Assembly (NCBI GenBank): GCA_023954375.1
Contig: JAMLIC010000018.1
Span: 62,001 to 126,000 of the forward strand
Reading direction: 5' to 3'
DNA length: 64,000 bases
Source: Planctomycetota bacterium
GTDB lineage: Bacteria > Planctomycetota > J058
A model generated the notes under the pieces. The model ran no database searches. It was not told where the DNA came from and was given only the letters and a program-made list of their open reading frames with translations. The translations under genes and the position numbers were made by a program. Below are positions 10,270 to 18,535 of this stretch, piece by piece. Positions within the stretch are counted from its first letter, which is position 1. Each line of letters starts with the position of its first letter.

Positions 10270-11103
10270 ATGAGCCAGACCGTCCTCGAGCCCGGCGGGC
10301 ACCAGTCCTGCCTCGGGTGCACGCGCCGCCAGGACTCGTGGTGGGCGGGGCCGACGGCGACCGTCGCCACGATCCTCGCGTTCATCATCTACTCGACCTG
10401 GGCGGCCTTCCAGGGTGAGCACTACTACGCCGAGCCGTACCTCTCGCCCTTCTACTCGCCCCTCCTGCTGATCAAGCCGGACGTGGCGGGCGGCGCGCCG
10501 CTCGATCACGCCTGGTTCGCCGGCTGGCCCGAGTGGATCCCGGCCTTCGTGACGCCGGCGTTCTTCATCCTGATCTTCCCCGGCGCCTTCCGCTTCACCT
10601 GCTATTACTACCGCAAGGCCTACTACCGCTCGTTCGTCGCCAGCCCGCCCGGCTGCGCCGTCGGCGCGCGCATGCCCGGCACCTACGACGGCGAGCGGCG
10701 CCTGCTGGCGTTCCAGAACCTGCACCGGTACGCGCTCTACTTCGCGCTGGGCTTCATCGTGGTCCTCACCTGGGACGCGCTGATCGCCTTCATGAAGTAC
10801 AACCCGGCCACGGACCGGCGCGAGTTCGGCGTGGGCGTGGGGACCCTCGTCCTCTGCCTCAACACGACGCTGCTCGCCTGCTTCACGTTCGGCTGCAACT
10901 CGTTCCGTCACCTCGTGGGCGGGAACGTGAACGCCTACTCGAAGCACCCGGTGCGGTTCAAGCTGTGGAGCTGGGTGACGGTGCTCAACCGCCGCCACAT
11001 GGAGTTCGCCTGGCTGAGCCTCTTCTCGGTCGGCCTCACCGACCTGTACGTGCGGCTCGTCTCCATGGGCATCATCACGGACTACAACACCTGGGGCTTC
11101 TAG
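10270..11103 (+). CDS. sdhC: Succinate dehydrogenase membrane anchor / cytochrome b-type subunit
   Basis: A 277-residue membrane protein with about five hydrophobic segments, directly upstream of SdhA and SdhB genes. It resembles the large (about 270-residue) single anchor of actinobacterial Sdh1-type enzymes more than the short SdhC/SdhD pair of proteobacteria. Conspicuous residues are a N-terminal CLGC (Cys14 and Cys17) in front of the first helix, FRFTCYYYRKAYYRS, FQNLHRYALYF and GCNSFRHLVGG. The histidines and cysteines could bind haem or an extra iron-sulphur cluster, as reported for the mycobacterial Sdh1 anchor; that assignment is inferred. The ATG at 10270 is the first in frame, with GGAGC a few bases before it. 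The 17-base gap to sdhA implies one transcript. Confidence 0.85.
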   Translation: MSQTVLEPGGHQSCLGCTRRQDSWWAGPTATVATILAFIIYSTWAAFQGEHYYAEPYLSPFYSPLLLIKPDVAGGAPLDHAWFAGWPEWIPAFVTPAFFILIFPGAFRFTCYYYRKAYYRSFVASPPGCAVGARMPGTYDGERRLLAFQNLHRYALYFALGFIVVLTWDALIAFMKYNPATDRREFGVGVGTLVLCLNTTLLACFTFGCNSFRHLVGGNVNAYSKHPVRFKLWSWVTVLNRRHMEFAWLSLFSVGLTDLYVRLVSMGIITDYNTWGF

Positions 11104-11119
11104 CCCGGGACGAAGGCAC

Positions 11120-12952
11120 ATGGACCTCTCCGACCTCCAGACGTACGAGCACGACGTCATCGTGATCGGCGCCGGCGGCGCGGGCCTCCGCGCCGCGATC
11201 GAGTGCGCCCGGCTCGGCCTGAACACCGCCGTCGTGTGCAAGTCGCTCCTCGGCAAGGCGCACACCGTGATGGCCGAGGGCGGCGCGGCGGCCGCCATGG
11301 GCAACGTCGACAAGCGCGACAACTGGAAGTTCCACTTCCGCGACACCATGCGCGGCGGCAAGTTCCTCAACGACTGGCGCATGGCCCAGCTCCACGCCCA
11401 GCAGGCGCCCGACCGCATCCGCGAGCTCGAGGAGTGGGGCGCCGTCTTCGACCGGACGCCCGACGGGCTCATCAATCAGCGCAACTTCGGCGGGCACCGC
11501 TTCCCCCGCCTCGCCCACGTCGGCGACCGCACGGGCCTGGAGATGATCCGCACGCTGCAGGACTACGGCGTGCACCAGGGCTTCAAGGTCTACATGGAGT
11601 GCACGGCCCTCGACCTGATCAAGGCCGGGGACGCGATCGCCGGCTGCACGGCCTACTTCCGCGAGACCGGGCGCTTCGTCCTGTTCAAGGCGCCGGCCGT
11701 GATCCTCGCCACCGGCGGCGCCGGCAAGGCCTGGCGCGTGACGTCGAACTCGTGGGAGTACACGGGCGACGGCTACGGCATGGCCTACGAGGCCGGCGCC
11801 GAGCTCATGGACCTGGAGTTCACCCAGTTCCACCCGACGGGCATGGTCTGGCCGCTCTCGGTGCGCGGGATCCTGGTCACCGAGTCCGTCCGCGGCGAGG
11901 GCGGGATCCTGCTCAACAACAAGGGCGAGCGGTTCATGTTCAAGTACATTCCGCCCAGGTTCGCGCCGGAGACGGCCGACACCGAGGCGGAGGCGAACCG
12001 CTGGCTCGCCGGCGACAAGAGCGCGCGCCGCCCGCCCGAGCTGCTCACGCGTGACGTCGTGGCCAAGGCGATCAGCAAGGAGGTGCAGGAGGGCCGCGGC
12101 TCGCCCCACGGCGGCGCCTTCCTCGACATCGCCTCGCGGCGCGACGCGGAGTACATCAGGAAGAAGCTCCCCTCGATGTACCACCAGTTCAAGGTGCTCG
12201 CGGAGCTCGACATCACCAAGGAGCCCATGGAGGTCGGTCCGACGCTCCACTACTTCATGGGCGGCGTGCGGGTCGCGGCCGAGTCGCAGATGACCAACGT
12301 GCCTGGCCTGTTCGCGGCCGGCGAGGCCGGCGCGGGCATGCACGGGGCCAACCGCCTGGGCGGCAACTCGCTCAGCGACCTTGTCGTCTTCGGCAAGCTC
12401 GCCGGCGACGGCGCGGCGGCGTACGTGAAGAAGCTCGCGAGCCGCCCGCAGCCCCCCGAGGACGCGGTGCTGGCGAGCGTGCGCCGGGCGACGGCGCCGC
12501 TCCACCGCGAGGCGGGCGAGAACCCGTTCGTGGTCGTCGACGCCCTGCAGGAGACGATGTCCAAGCACGTGAACATCGTCCGCGAGCGCGAGGGGCTGGA
12601 GAAGGGCATCGAGGAGCTGCAGGGCCTGAAGAAGCGCGCCGAGGAGGTGAAGGTCCACCCCTCGAGCCAGTACAACCCCGGCTGGAACACGGCGCTCGAC
12701 CTGCGCAACATGCTGATCACGTCGGAGGCCGTCGCCCGCGCGGCGCTCATGCGCGAGGAGAGCCGCGGCGCGCACACGCGCATCGACTTCTTCGAGGAGC
12801 GCGACGACCCCTGGCTCAAGTACAACATCGTCACCAGGAAGGGCCCGGACGGCGCCATGCTCGTCGAGAAGGTCGAGCGCCCGGCGCCGCCCGAGGACCT
12901 CAAGAAGATCGCCCACGCCACGCTCGAGGACCTGGAGGCCGGCAAGGTCTGA
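11120..12952 (+). CDS. sdhA: Succinate dehydrogenase/fumarate reductase flavoprotein subunit
   Basis: A 610-residue FAD-binding subunit that oxidises succinate to fumarate (or the reverse). The N-terminus has the dinucleotide-binding motif VIGAGGAGLRAA. HTVMAEGG carries the histidine that binds FAD covalently. Substrate-site motifs include FTQFHPTGM, ESVRGEGG, PTLHYFMGG and the FAD-capping GEAGAGMHGANRLGGNSLSD. An unusually lysine-rich C-terminal part follows. Length and motifs are full and intact. It sits between the anchor and iron-sulphur genes (C-A-B order). With no fumarate-reductase-specific clue, a respiratory succinate:quinone reductase is the simplest reading. Confidence 0.95.
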   Translation: MDLSDLQTYEHDVIVIGAGGAGLRAAIECARLGLNTAVVCKSLLGKAHTVMAEGGAAAAMGNVDKRDNWKFHFRDTMRGGKFLNDWRMAQLHAQQAPDRIRELEEWGAVFDRTPDGLINQRNFGGHRFPRLAHVGDRTGLEMIRTLQDYGVHQGFKVYMECTALDLIKAGDAIAGCTAYFRETGRFVLFKAPAVILATGGAGKAWRVTSNSWEYTGDGYGMAYEAGAELMDLEFTQFHPTGMVWPLSVRGILVTESVRGEGGILLNNKGERFMFKYIPPRFAPETADTEAEANRWLAGDKSARRPPELLTRDVVAKAISKEVQEGRGSPHGGAFLDIASRRDAEYIRKKLPSMYHQFKVLAELDITKEPMEVGPTLHYFMGGVRVAAESQMTNVPGLFAAGEAGAGMHGANRLGGNSLSDLVVFGKLAGDGAAAYVKKLASRPQPPEDAVLASVRRATAPLHREAGENPFVVVDALQETMSKHVNIVREREGLEKGIEELQGLKKRAEEVKVHPSSQYNPGWNTALDLRNMLITSEAVARAALMREESRGAHTRIDFFEERDDPWLKYNIVTRKGPDGAMLVEKVERPAPPEDLKKIAHATLEDLEAGKV

Positions 12953-13027
12953 GCCGTCGGCGCCCGGCACCGACCGCCATTCCGACCCGTCACCCGACCC
13001 GGATGGACACGAAGAGGACGACGCTTC

Positions 13028-13807
13028 ATGGCTGAGCCGCTCCCCATGGCCACCCCGTCCCGTCAGCGCACCTTCAAGGTCTGGCGCGGCGACAGCAAGG
13101 GCGGTGAGTTCAAGGAGTACCAGGCCCAGGTCGACCCGGGCATGGTCGTCCTGGACGTCATCCACCGCATCCAGGCCACGCACGCCAGCGACCTCGCGGT
13201 GCGCTGGAACTGCAAGGCCGGCAAGTGCGGCTCGTGCAGCGTCGAGATCAACGGCAAGCCGAAGCTCGCCTGCATGACGCGCATGAACGAGTACGGCCCG
13301 GACGAGGTGATCACCGTCCAGCCGCTCAAGACGTTCCCGGTCATCAGGGACCTCGTCCCTGACGTCTCGTGGAACATGCAGGTGAAGAAGAAGATCCCGC
13401 CGTTCAAGCCGCGCGCGAAGGAGGCGGACGGGACGCACCGCATGCAGCAGGTCGACGTGGACCGCATCCAGGAGTTCAGGAAGTGCATCGAGTGCTTCCT
13501 GTGCCAGGACGTGTGCCACGTGCTGCGCGACCACAAGAAGCACGAGACCTTCGTCGGGCCGCGCTTCATGATCCACCTGGCGCAGCTCGAGATGCACCCG
13601 CTGGACACGGCCGACCGCATCCCCGCGATCCGAGACGAGTACGGCTCGGGCTACTGCAACATCACCAAGTGCTGCACCGAGGTGTGTCCGGAGCACATCC
13701 AGATCACCGACAACGGCATCATCCCGCTCAAGGAGCGCGTGGCCGACCGCTTCTACGACCCGATCATGTGGCTGGTGAACAAGCTCACCGGGGGCGCCAA
13801 GACGTAG
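13028..13807 (+). CDS. sdhB: Succinate dehydrogenase/fumarate reductase iron-sulphur subunit
   Basis: A 259-residue protein that carries electrons from the flavin to the membrane subunit. The N-terminal plant-type ferredoxin domain has CKAGKCGSC for the [2Fe-2S] centre. The C-terminal part has CIECFLCQDVC and CNITKCCTEVCPEHI for the [3Fe-4S] and [4Fe-4S] centres. The start at 13028 gives a short extension before the fold; the ATG seven codons later is an alternative. It ends with TAG at 13805-13807, and the next base begins an interspersed repeat, so the transcript probably ends within that repeat. Confidence 0.95.
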   Translation: MAEPLPMATPSRQRTFKVWRGDSKGGEFKEYQAQVDPGMVVLDVIHRIQATHASDLAVRWNCKAGKCGSCSVEINGKPKLACMTRMNEYGPDEVITVQPLKTFPVIRDLVPDVSWNMQVKKKIPPFKPRAKEADGTHRMQQVDVDRIQEFRKCIECFLCQDVCHVLRDHKKHETFVGPRFMIHLAQLEMHPLDTADRIPAIRDEYGSGYCNITKCCTEVCPEHIQITDNGIIPLKERVADRFYDPIMWLVNKLTGGAKT

Positions 13808-14036
13808 TGTGATCGCGGCTGCGGCCGAGGATGGCGGGCGCTGCGGTGCGTCGGAGCCGACTTCGTCGGCCCCGACCGCTCAGGCTCGGTCGGCGGCCAG
13901 GAGGCCGCCTTCCCTCGCCTTCGCGCCGCTTCGCCTCGCCCTCCTCGGCCTCGCCTGACTCTCCTGCTGCGAAGGCGCGGTGAGGTGTGCTCGGGGGCGG
14001 CTCGGCCGTCTGCGAACACGGGGGTCAGAGCCCTGG
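13808..14036 (+). repeat. Interspersed repeat, copy 3
   Basis: Begins TGTGATCGCGGCTGCGG immediately after the sdhB stop codon and runs 229 bases. It contains a hairpin of the type GTCGG..CCGACTTCGTCGG..CCGAC and the tail GAAGGCGCGGTGAGGTGTG. It is followed directly by a second copy. Confidence 0.85.
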
Positions 14037-14262
14037 TGTGATCGCGGCTGCGGCCACGGATGCCGGGCGCTGCGGTGGTCGGAGCCGACTTCGTCGGCCC
14101 CGACCGCTCAGGCTCGGTCGGCGGCCCACGGCCCCCCTCCCTCGCCTTCGGCCGACACGCCCTGCCCTCCTCGGCCTCGCCTGACGCTCCTGCTGCGAAG
14201 GCGCGGTGAGGTGTGCTCGGGGGCGGCTCGGCCGTCTGCGAACACGGGGGTCAGGGCCCTGG
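14037..14262 (+). repeat. Interspersed repeat, copy 4 (tandem with copy 3)
   Basis: A 226-base unit nearly identical to copy 3 (same TGTGATCGCGGCTGCGG head, same hairpin, same tail), with small differences such as ACGGATGCC for AGGATGGCG. The tandem arrangement implies local duplication. Confidence 0.85.
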
Positions 14263-14370
14263 TGTGATCGCGGCTGCGGCCACGGATGCCGGGCGCTGCG
14301 TCGTCGCCGCTCGGCTCGCTCCCGCGCTCGGCCTCGTCGCCTCGCTCGCTGCTCCGATCGACGGCTGTTC
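14263..14370 (+). repeat. Interspersed repeat, copy 5 (short, hybrid tail)
   Basis: Third head in tandem (TGTGATCGCGGCTGCGG). It soon changes to the tail CCTCGCTCGCTGCTCCGATC that is otherwise found in copies 2, 7 and 8. It therefore looks like a junction of the two subtypes. No gene is visible from 14263 to 14431. Confidence 0.7.
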
Positions 14371-14431
14371 GCACCACGACGGCCAGCACGCCCGTCGGTC
14401 AGGACGCGCCCGCGCATGAGAGGATGCACCC

Positions 14432-14890
14432 GTGGACCAGGCGCTCCCTGACGATCCCGGGCCAGACCACGTCCGCGGGGCCCTCATCGGCGGCCTCGTG
14501 GCCGGGCTGCTCACCGGGCTGCTCACCCCCTGCTGCTTCCTCTGGGCGCCGCTGGCCGGCCTCATCGGGGCGAAGGTCGCGGCGCGACGGACGGCCTGGT
14601 TCGGGCCGCAGGACGGCGCCGTGGCCGGCGGCTGCGCGGGCGCGGTGGCGTGGCTCCTCCAGGCGCTGCTCAACGTGCCCGCCGCGCTGCTCGTCCCGAC
14701 CCTCGCCCGTCGCAACCCGCAGCTCGTGAACGCGGTGCCGCCGCCGATGCGGGAGGCGCTGACGCAGGCCCCGAGCGTCGCCGACCTGCTCGTCGTCCAC
14801 GGCGCGCTCCTCCTGGCGCTCCTGGCCGCCGGCGCGGCCGTCGGCGCCCTGGCGGGTCAGACGTTCCTCCGCAAGGAGCCGGCTGCGTAG
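14432..14890 (+). CDS. Small integral membrane protein of unknown function
   Basis: A 152-residue protein with a GTG start at 14432 and three to four hydrophobic segments, the first containing GALIGGLVAGLLTGLL and a CCF motif. The C-terminal helix is followed by a short basic end (FLRKEPAA). I do not recognise the family; the Gly/Ala/Leu composition resembles small glycine-zipper or DUF4199/DUF4013-like membrane proteins, but no diagnostic motif is present. It stands alone between the repeat cluster and a glycosyltransferase gene. Confidence 0.55.
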   Translation: MDQALPDDPGPDHVRGALIGGLVAGLLTGLLTPCCFLWAPLAGLIGAKVAARRTAWFGPQDGAVAGGCAGAVAWLLQALLNVPAALLVPTLARRNPQLVNAVPPPMREALTQAPSVADLLVVHGALLLALLAAGAAVGALAGQTFLRKEPAA

Positions 14891-15035
14891 GCGAGCCGGG
14901 GGCGGGGAGTCCTCCGCGTCCCACGACCTGGACACGCGTTGTGTGACCGGCGTTTGCGCTGACCGCCGGGATCGGCCAGCGGCTTGCCTTACCCGCCTCG
15001 TCGGCCCCGTCGCGGCGGGGGCGGCAGGAGGGCTC

Positions 15036-16382
15036 GTGGTCGAGGACGCGGTGCGGGTGCTCGTCGTGGCGGAGAACGCATCGGCGCGGCAAGGCGGCGA
15101 GGCGTTCCTCCCGCTGCACCACTTCCGCCTCCTGCGCGAGCGCGGCGTCGAGGCCTGGCTGCTCGTGCACGCGAGGAACCAGGGCGAGCTCGAGGCGCTG
15201 CTCCCGCAGGAGCTGGACCGGATGCGCTTCGTGCCGGACACGCTGGCGCACCGCGCCCTGTGGGCGGTGGGTCGGTTCCTGCCGCAGCGCCTCGAGGCGG
15301 TCAGCACGGGCGCCGTGAGCCACGCCATCACCCAGGTGATCCAGCGGCGCATGGCTCGGCGCATGGTGGCCGAGGCGCGGGTCGACGTCGTGCACGCGCC
15401 GAACCCGGTCTCGCCAAGGCAGCCGTCCGCCCTGCACGACGTCGGCGCCCCGGTCGTCGTCGGCCCCATGAACGGCGGGATGGACCTGCCGCGTGCGTTC
15501 CGGCGCCGCGCGGGCTGGCTCGAGCGCCTGGGCGTCACGCTCGGGCGGCTCGTCGCGGAGCCGCTGAACCTGGCGCTGCCCGGGAAGCGGCGGGCCGCGC
15601 TGCTCCTCGTCGCGAACGCCCGCACCCGCGAGGCGCTGCCGCGGGTCGTGCGGCACGTCCGGGTCGCCGAGCTGCCCGAGAACGGCGTGGACAACCGGGT
15701 GTTCCACCCCCGCGCCCGCCCCTCGGGCGGGCCGGTGCGCTTCGTCTACATCGGGCGCCTCGTGGGCTGGAAGGGGGTCGACCTCCTCCTCGAGGCGTTC
15801 GCGCGGGTGGCGCGCGCCTGGGACGTGCGCCTGGACGTCTGCGGGGATGGACCCGAGCGGGCGGCGCTCCAGCGGCAGGCGCGCCGCCTGGAGCTGGGCG
15901 GCCAGGTGACCTTTCGGGGCTTCCTCCCCCACGGCGCCTGCGCCGACCGGCTGCGCGCCTCCGACGTGCTGGTCCTGCCGAGCCTCTACGAGTGCGGCGG
16001 GGCCGTGGTCCTCGAGGGCATGGCCTCGGGGCTCCCGATCATCGCCTCGCGCTGGGGCGGGCCGACCGACTACGTGGACGAGCGCTGCGGGGTCCTGGTG
16101 GAGCCCTCGTCCCGGGACGCCTTCGTCGAGGGGCTCGCCGACGCCATGCTGCGCCTGGCGCGCGACCCCGGGCTCCGGCGGTCCATGGGGCAGGCAGGGC
16201 GCCGCCAGGCCGTGGCGCGCTTCGACTGGCTGACCAAGGTCGAGCGCATGCTCGAGCTCTACGGGGAGGTCGCCGGGGTCGCGCGCGGCCCGCGTCGGCC
16301 GGCGACGGCCTGGACGGCGCCGCCCGTGCTCAGCCCGGAGGTCGAGGCCGGGCGGCCGTGCCCGGACCCTGCGCCGGCGTGA
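15036..16382 (+). CDS. GT4-family glycosyltransferase
   Basis: A GT-B fold glycosyltransferase of about 448 residues. The N-terminal domain starts VRVLVVAENASARQGGEAF, and VVVGPMNGGMDLP lies at the acceptor side. The C-terminal domain has FVYIGRLVGWKGVDLLLEAF and the donor-binding segment LYECGGAVVLEGMASGLPII, where the usual E-x7-E pair is present as E...E. The GTG at 15036 follows AGGAGG (15026-15031) and begins exactly at the fold, so I prefer it to the upstream in-frame ATG at 14943. The likely role is adding a sugar to a surface glycan or glycolipid. The disordered Pro-rich tail of about 35 residues is not part of the fold. Confidence 0.85.
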   Translation: MVEDAVRVLVVAENASARQGGEAFLPLHHFRLLRERGVEAWLLVHARNQGELEALLPQELDRMRFVPDTLAHRALWAVGRFLPQRLEAVSTGAVSHAITQVIQRRMARRMVAEARVDVVHAPNPVSPRQPSALHDVGAPVVVGPMNGGMDLPRAFRRRAGWLERLGVTLGRLVAEPLNLALPGKRRAALLLVANARTREALPRVVRHVRVAELPENGVDNRVFHPRARPSGGPVRFVYIGRLVGWKGVDLLLEAFARVARAWDVRLDVCGDGPERAALQRQARRLELGGQVTFRGFLPHGACADRLRASDVLVLPSLYECGGAVVLEGMASGLPIIASRWGGPTDYVDERCGVLVEPSSRDAFVEGLADAMLRLARDPGLRRSMGQAGRRQAVARFDWLTKVERMLELYGEVAGVARGPRRPATAWTAPPVLSPEVEAGRPCPDPAPA

Positions 16383-16555
16383 GCGGCGGCGCCGCCGCGC
16401 CCGCGTCCGCGCGGGCTCGGGACGGGGCACCGCGGGCGCGCGCGAGCGCCCTGCGCCCTGGACCGGCGCGCGGCCGATGACGGGGAGGACGCCGGCGAGG
16501 GCCCGCCTCCCGGCGCCGAGGTATCGTCCGAACCGGAGGGAGGTCCGCGCGCGGG

Positions 16556-17419
16556 ATGGAGTGGTGGCAAGCGCTCATCCTCGGGGTGGTCGAGGGGATC
16601 ACGGAGTTCCTCCCCGTGAGCTCGACGGGCCACCTGCTCGTCGTCCAGCGGCTCCTCGGGCTCGAGGCGAACGACGGCTCGAACGCCTACGCGATCTGCA
16701 TCCAGGCCGGGGCGATCGCCGCGGTGCTCGGGCTCTACCGGCTGCGCGTGCGCCAGGCCGCGCTCGGCCTCGCGGGGCGTGACCCGAAGGGCGCCCGCCT
16801 CCTGCAGGCCCTGCTCGTGGCCTTCCTCCCGGCCGCCCTGGTGGGCGTGCTCTTCGACGACACCATCGAGCAGCACCTCTTCGGCCTCTGGCCGATCGTC
16901 GCCGCCTGGACCGTCGGCGGGATCGCGATCGTCGGCGTCTCCCGGACCACGCTGCTCAGGCCGCCGCCGGTCGAACAGGAGGGCGAGGGTGGCGCGGCCG
17001 GGGCGCCGCCCTCCCCCTTCGAGCTCGACCCCACGACGCGGCAGGCCCTCGTGATCGGCCTCGCGCAGGTCCTGGCCCTCTGGCCGGGCACGAGCCGGAG
17101 CCTCGTGACGATCCTCGCCGGCGTCCTCGTGGGCCTCCCCCTCGCCGCCGCCGTCGAGTTCTCCTTCCTCCTGGGCGTCCTGACCCTGGGGGCCGCGACC
17201 GCCTACAAGGCCCTCCAGCACGGGGATGCGATCCTCGCCCTCGGCCCGGGCCCGGTCGTGCTCGGCGCCGCGGCGGCCTGGCTCTCGGCCGTCGTCGCCG
17301 TCCGCTGGATGGTCGAGCACCTGCGGCGGCGCGGGCTCGGCCTGTTCGCCGCCTGGCGCCTGGGCGCGGCCGCGCTGGTCGCGGGGCTGCTGCTGGCGGG
17401 GGTGCTCCAGCCGACCTGA
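16556..17419 (+). CDS. uppP: Undecaprenyl-diphosphate phosphatase (UppP/BacA)
   Basis: A 287-residue polytopic membrane enzyme that removes a phosphate from undecaprenyl diphosphate so that the lipid carrier can be reused for peptidoglycan and surface glycans. Both catalytic motifs are intact: VVEGITEFLPVSSTGHLL near the N-terminus and WPGTSRSLVTI in the C-terminal half. A hydrophilic Pro/Glu/Gly-rich loop between them is a little longer than usual. Its position after glycosyltransferase genes fits carrier recycling. The ATG at 16556 is the standard family start; GGAGGGAGG lies upstream. Confidence 0.95.
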   Translation: MEWWQALILGVVEGITEFLPVSSTGHLLVVQRLLGLEANDGSNAYAICIQAGAIAAVLGLYRLRVRQAALGLAGRDPKGARLLQALLVAFLPAALVGVLFDDTIEQHLFGLWPIVAAWTVGGIAIVGVSRTTLLRPPPVEQEGEGGAAGAPPSPFELDPTTRQALVIGLAQVLALWPGTSRSLVTILAGVLVGLPLAAAVEFSFLLGVLTLGAATAYKALQHGDAILALGPGPVVLGAAAAWLSAVVAVRWMVEHLRRRGLGLFAAWRLGAAALVAGLLLAGVLQPT

Positions 17420-17437
17420 CCTGGCAGTGGTCGGGCC

Positions 17438-17812
17438 TCAGCCACCCCCCGCGCCGAGCTCGTCGAGGAGGTCGCAGGGTTCCACCTCGAGGCCGCAGCC
17501 GTGGCGGTTCCAGTTCGTCCCGACGAGCCGCCGGTCACGAGCGAGGCCCGGGAGGAAGCGCTCGAGGAACACGGTCAACGCGATCGCCTCCGGCTCGGCG
17601 CACGAGAACCGGTCGGCCATGACGGGGGCATACCGGGCGACGTAGGCGCGGTCGGACCAGAAGGGCATCACCATCCGGTCGGGGTCGGCGTTGGCCTCGC
17701 ACTCGAGCCAGCCGCTGCCGTTGACCCGCAGCCCCCAGACCTGCTCCGTCGCCAGGACCCGCTGGACGAACCGCCGGTGCTGGTCCCGGGCGTCGGCCTC
17801 GAGCTGGAACAT
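17438..17812 (-). CDS. DUF2750 family protein
   Basis: A 124-residue protein with the hallmarks of DUF2750: RVLATEQVWGLR near the N-terminus, VMPFWSDRAYVARYA in the middle and LVGTNWNRHGCGLEVEP near the end. The function of the family is unknown. It converges with uppP. A near-TANNNT box (TAGGTC) lies nine bases before the ATG on the minus strand, suggesting a very short or absent leader. The next gene in the same direction is a lipoprotein gene 12 bases upstream. Confidence 0.8.
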   Translation of the reverse strand: MFQLEADARDQHRRFVQRVLATEQVWGLRVNGSGWLECEANADPDRMVMPFWSDRAYVARYAPVMADRFSCAEPEAIALTVFLERFLPGLARDRRLVGTNWNRHGCGLEVEPCDLLDELGAGGG

Positions 17813-17824
17813 GGCCCGATCGAC

Positions 17825-18535
17825 CTACCAGCCCGCGGTGGGCCCCGAGGGCGCCTCCGCTGGCGCCGGAGGACGGGCGGCCTGCGCCGCGCACCACGCG
17901 AAGGCCTCCGCGGTGCGCCGGGCGGGCGTGCGGTAGGGGATCGCCGCCGGCAGCGGCACGAAGTAGTCGAAGTGCATGGCCACCCGGCCCGGCCCGTACT
18001 CGGCCGCGTCGTCGGCCAGCTTCGCCTTGACCCCCTGCGCGTGCCCCCAGGGTCCGCCCATGCCGACCTCGCGGCTGATCGCCTCGAGGCGGGCGATGTC
18101 GCGCTCGAGCGCCGGGAGGAAGCCGTCGACCTGCCGCGCGTCGAAGACGACCGTCGCCCGCACGGCCTGCAGCGGGACGACCAGGAGCGGCGCCAGGAGC
18201 GCGTTCGGCAGGGTGCGCCAGGCGTAGGTCACCTGCTCGACGGCGGCGAACGGGATCGTGACGCTGCGCGGGCGGTAGACCTCGACCACGACCCGGACGC
18301 CGCGCGCGTTGGCCAGCGGCGGCTCGGGGGCGGGGGCGGGCCCCTCGGCCTTCGTGCTCGCGGCGAGCCCGACGACCCCCGGCGGAGAGCCCCAGCCGAA
18401 GGAAGCCCGCGGCAGGGCGTTGGCGACGGCCTGGTACATCTCGCGGGACTCCACCGCGCCCTCCGGCGGGGTGGCGGTCGTGCGGCAGCCGCAGAGCAGC
18501 GCGGCCAGGGTCACGGCCAGCGTCGTCCTCGTCAC
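17825..18535 (-). CDS. Putative lipoprotein of unknown function
   Basis: A 236-residue protein with a short signal peptide ending LLCGC, a plausible if imperfect lipobox with Cys17 as the lipidated residue. The rest is a soluble alpha/beta-looking domain (VRVVVEVYRPRSVTIP, RATVVFDARQVDGF) without a family I can name. The GTG start overlaps the stop of the methyltransferase gene (GTGA), so the two are translationally coupled. The charged C-terminus ends in a Pro/Ala-rich tail. Confidence 0.6.
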   Translation of the reverse strand: MTRTTLAVTLAALLCGCRTTATPPEGAVESREMYQAVANALPRASFGWGSPPGVVGLAASTKAEGPAPAPEPPLANARGVRVVVEVYRPRSVTIPFAAVEQVTYAWRTLPNALLAPLLVVPLQAVRATVVFDARQVDGFLPALERDIARLEAISREVGMGGPWGHAQGVKAKLADDAAEYGPGRVAMHFDYFVPLPAAIPYRTPARRTAEAFAWCAAQAARPPAPAEAPSGPTAGW

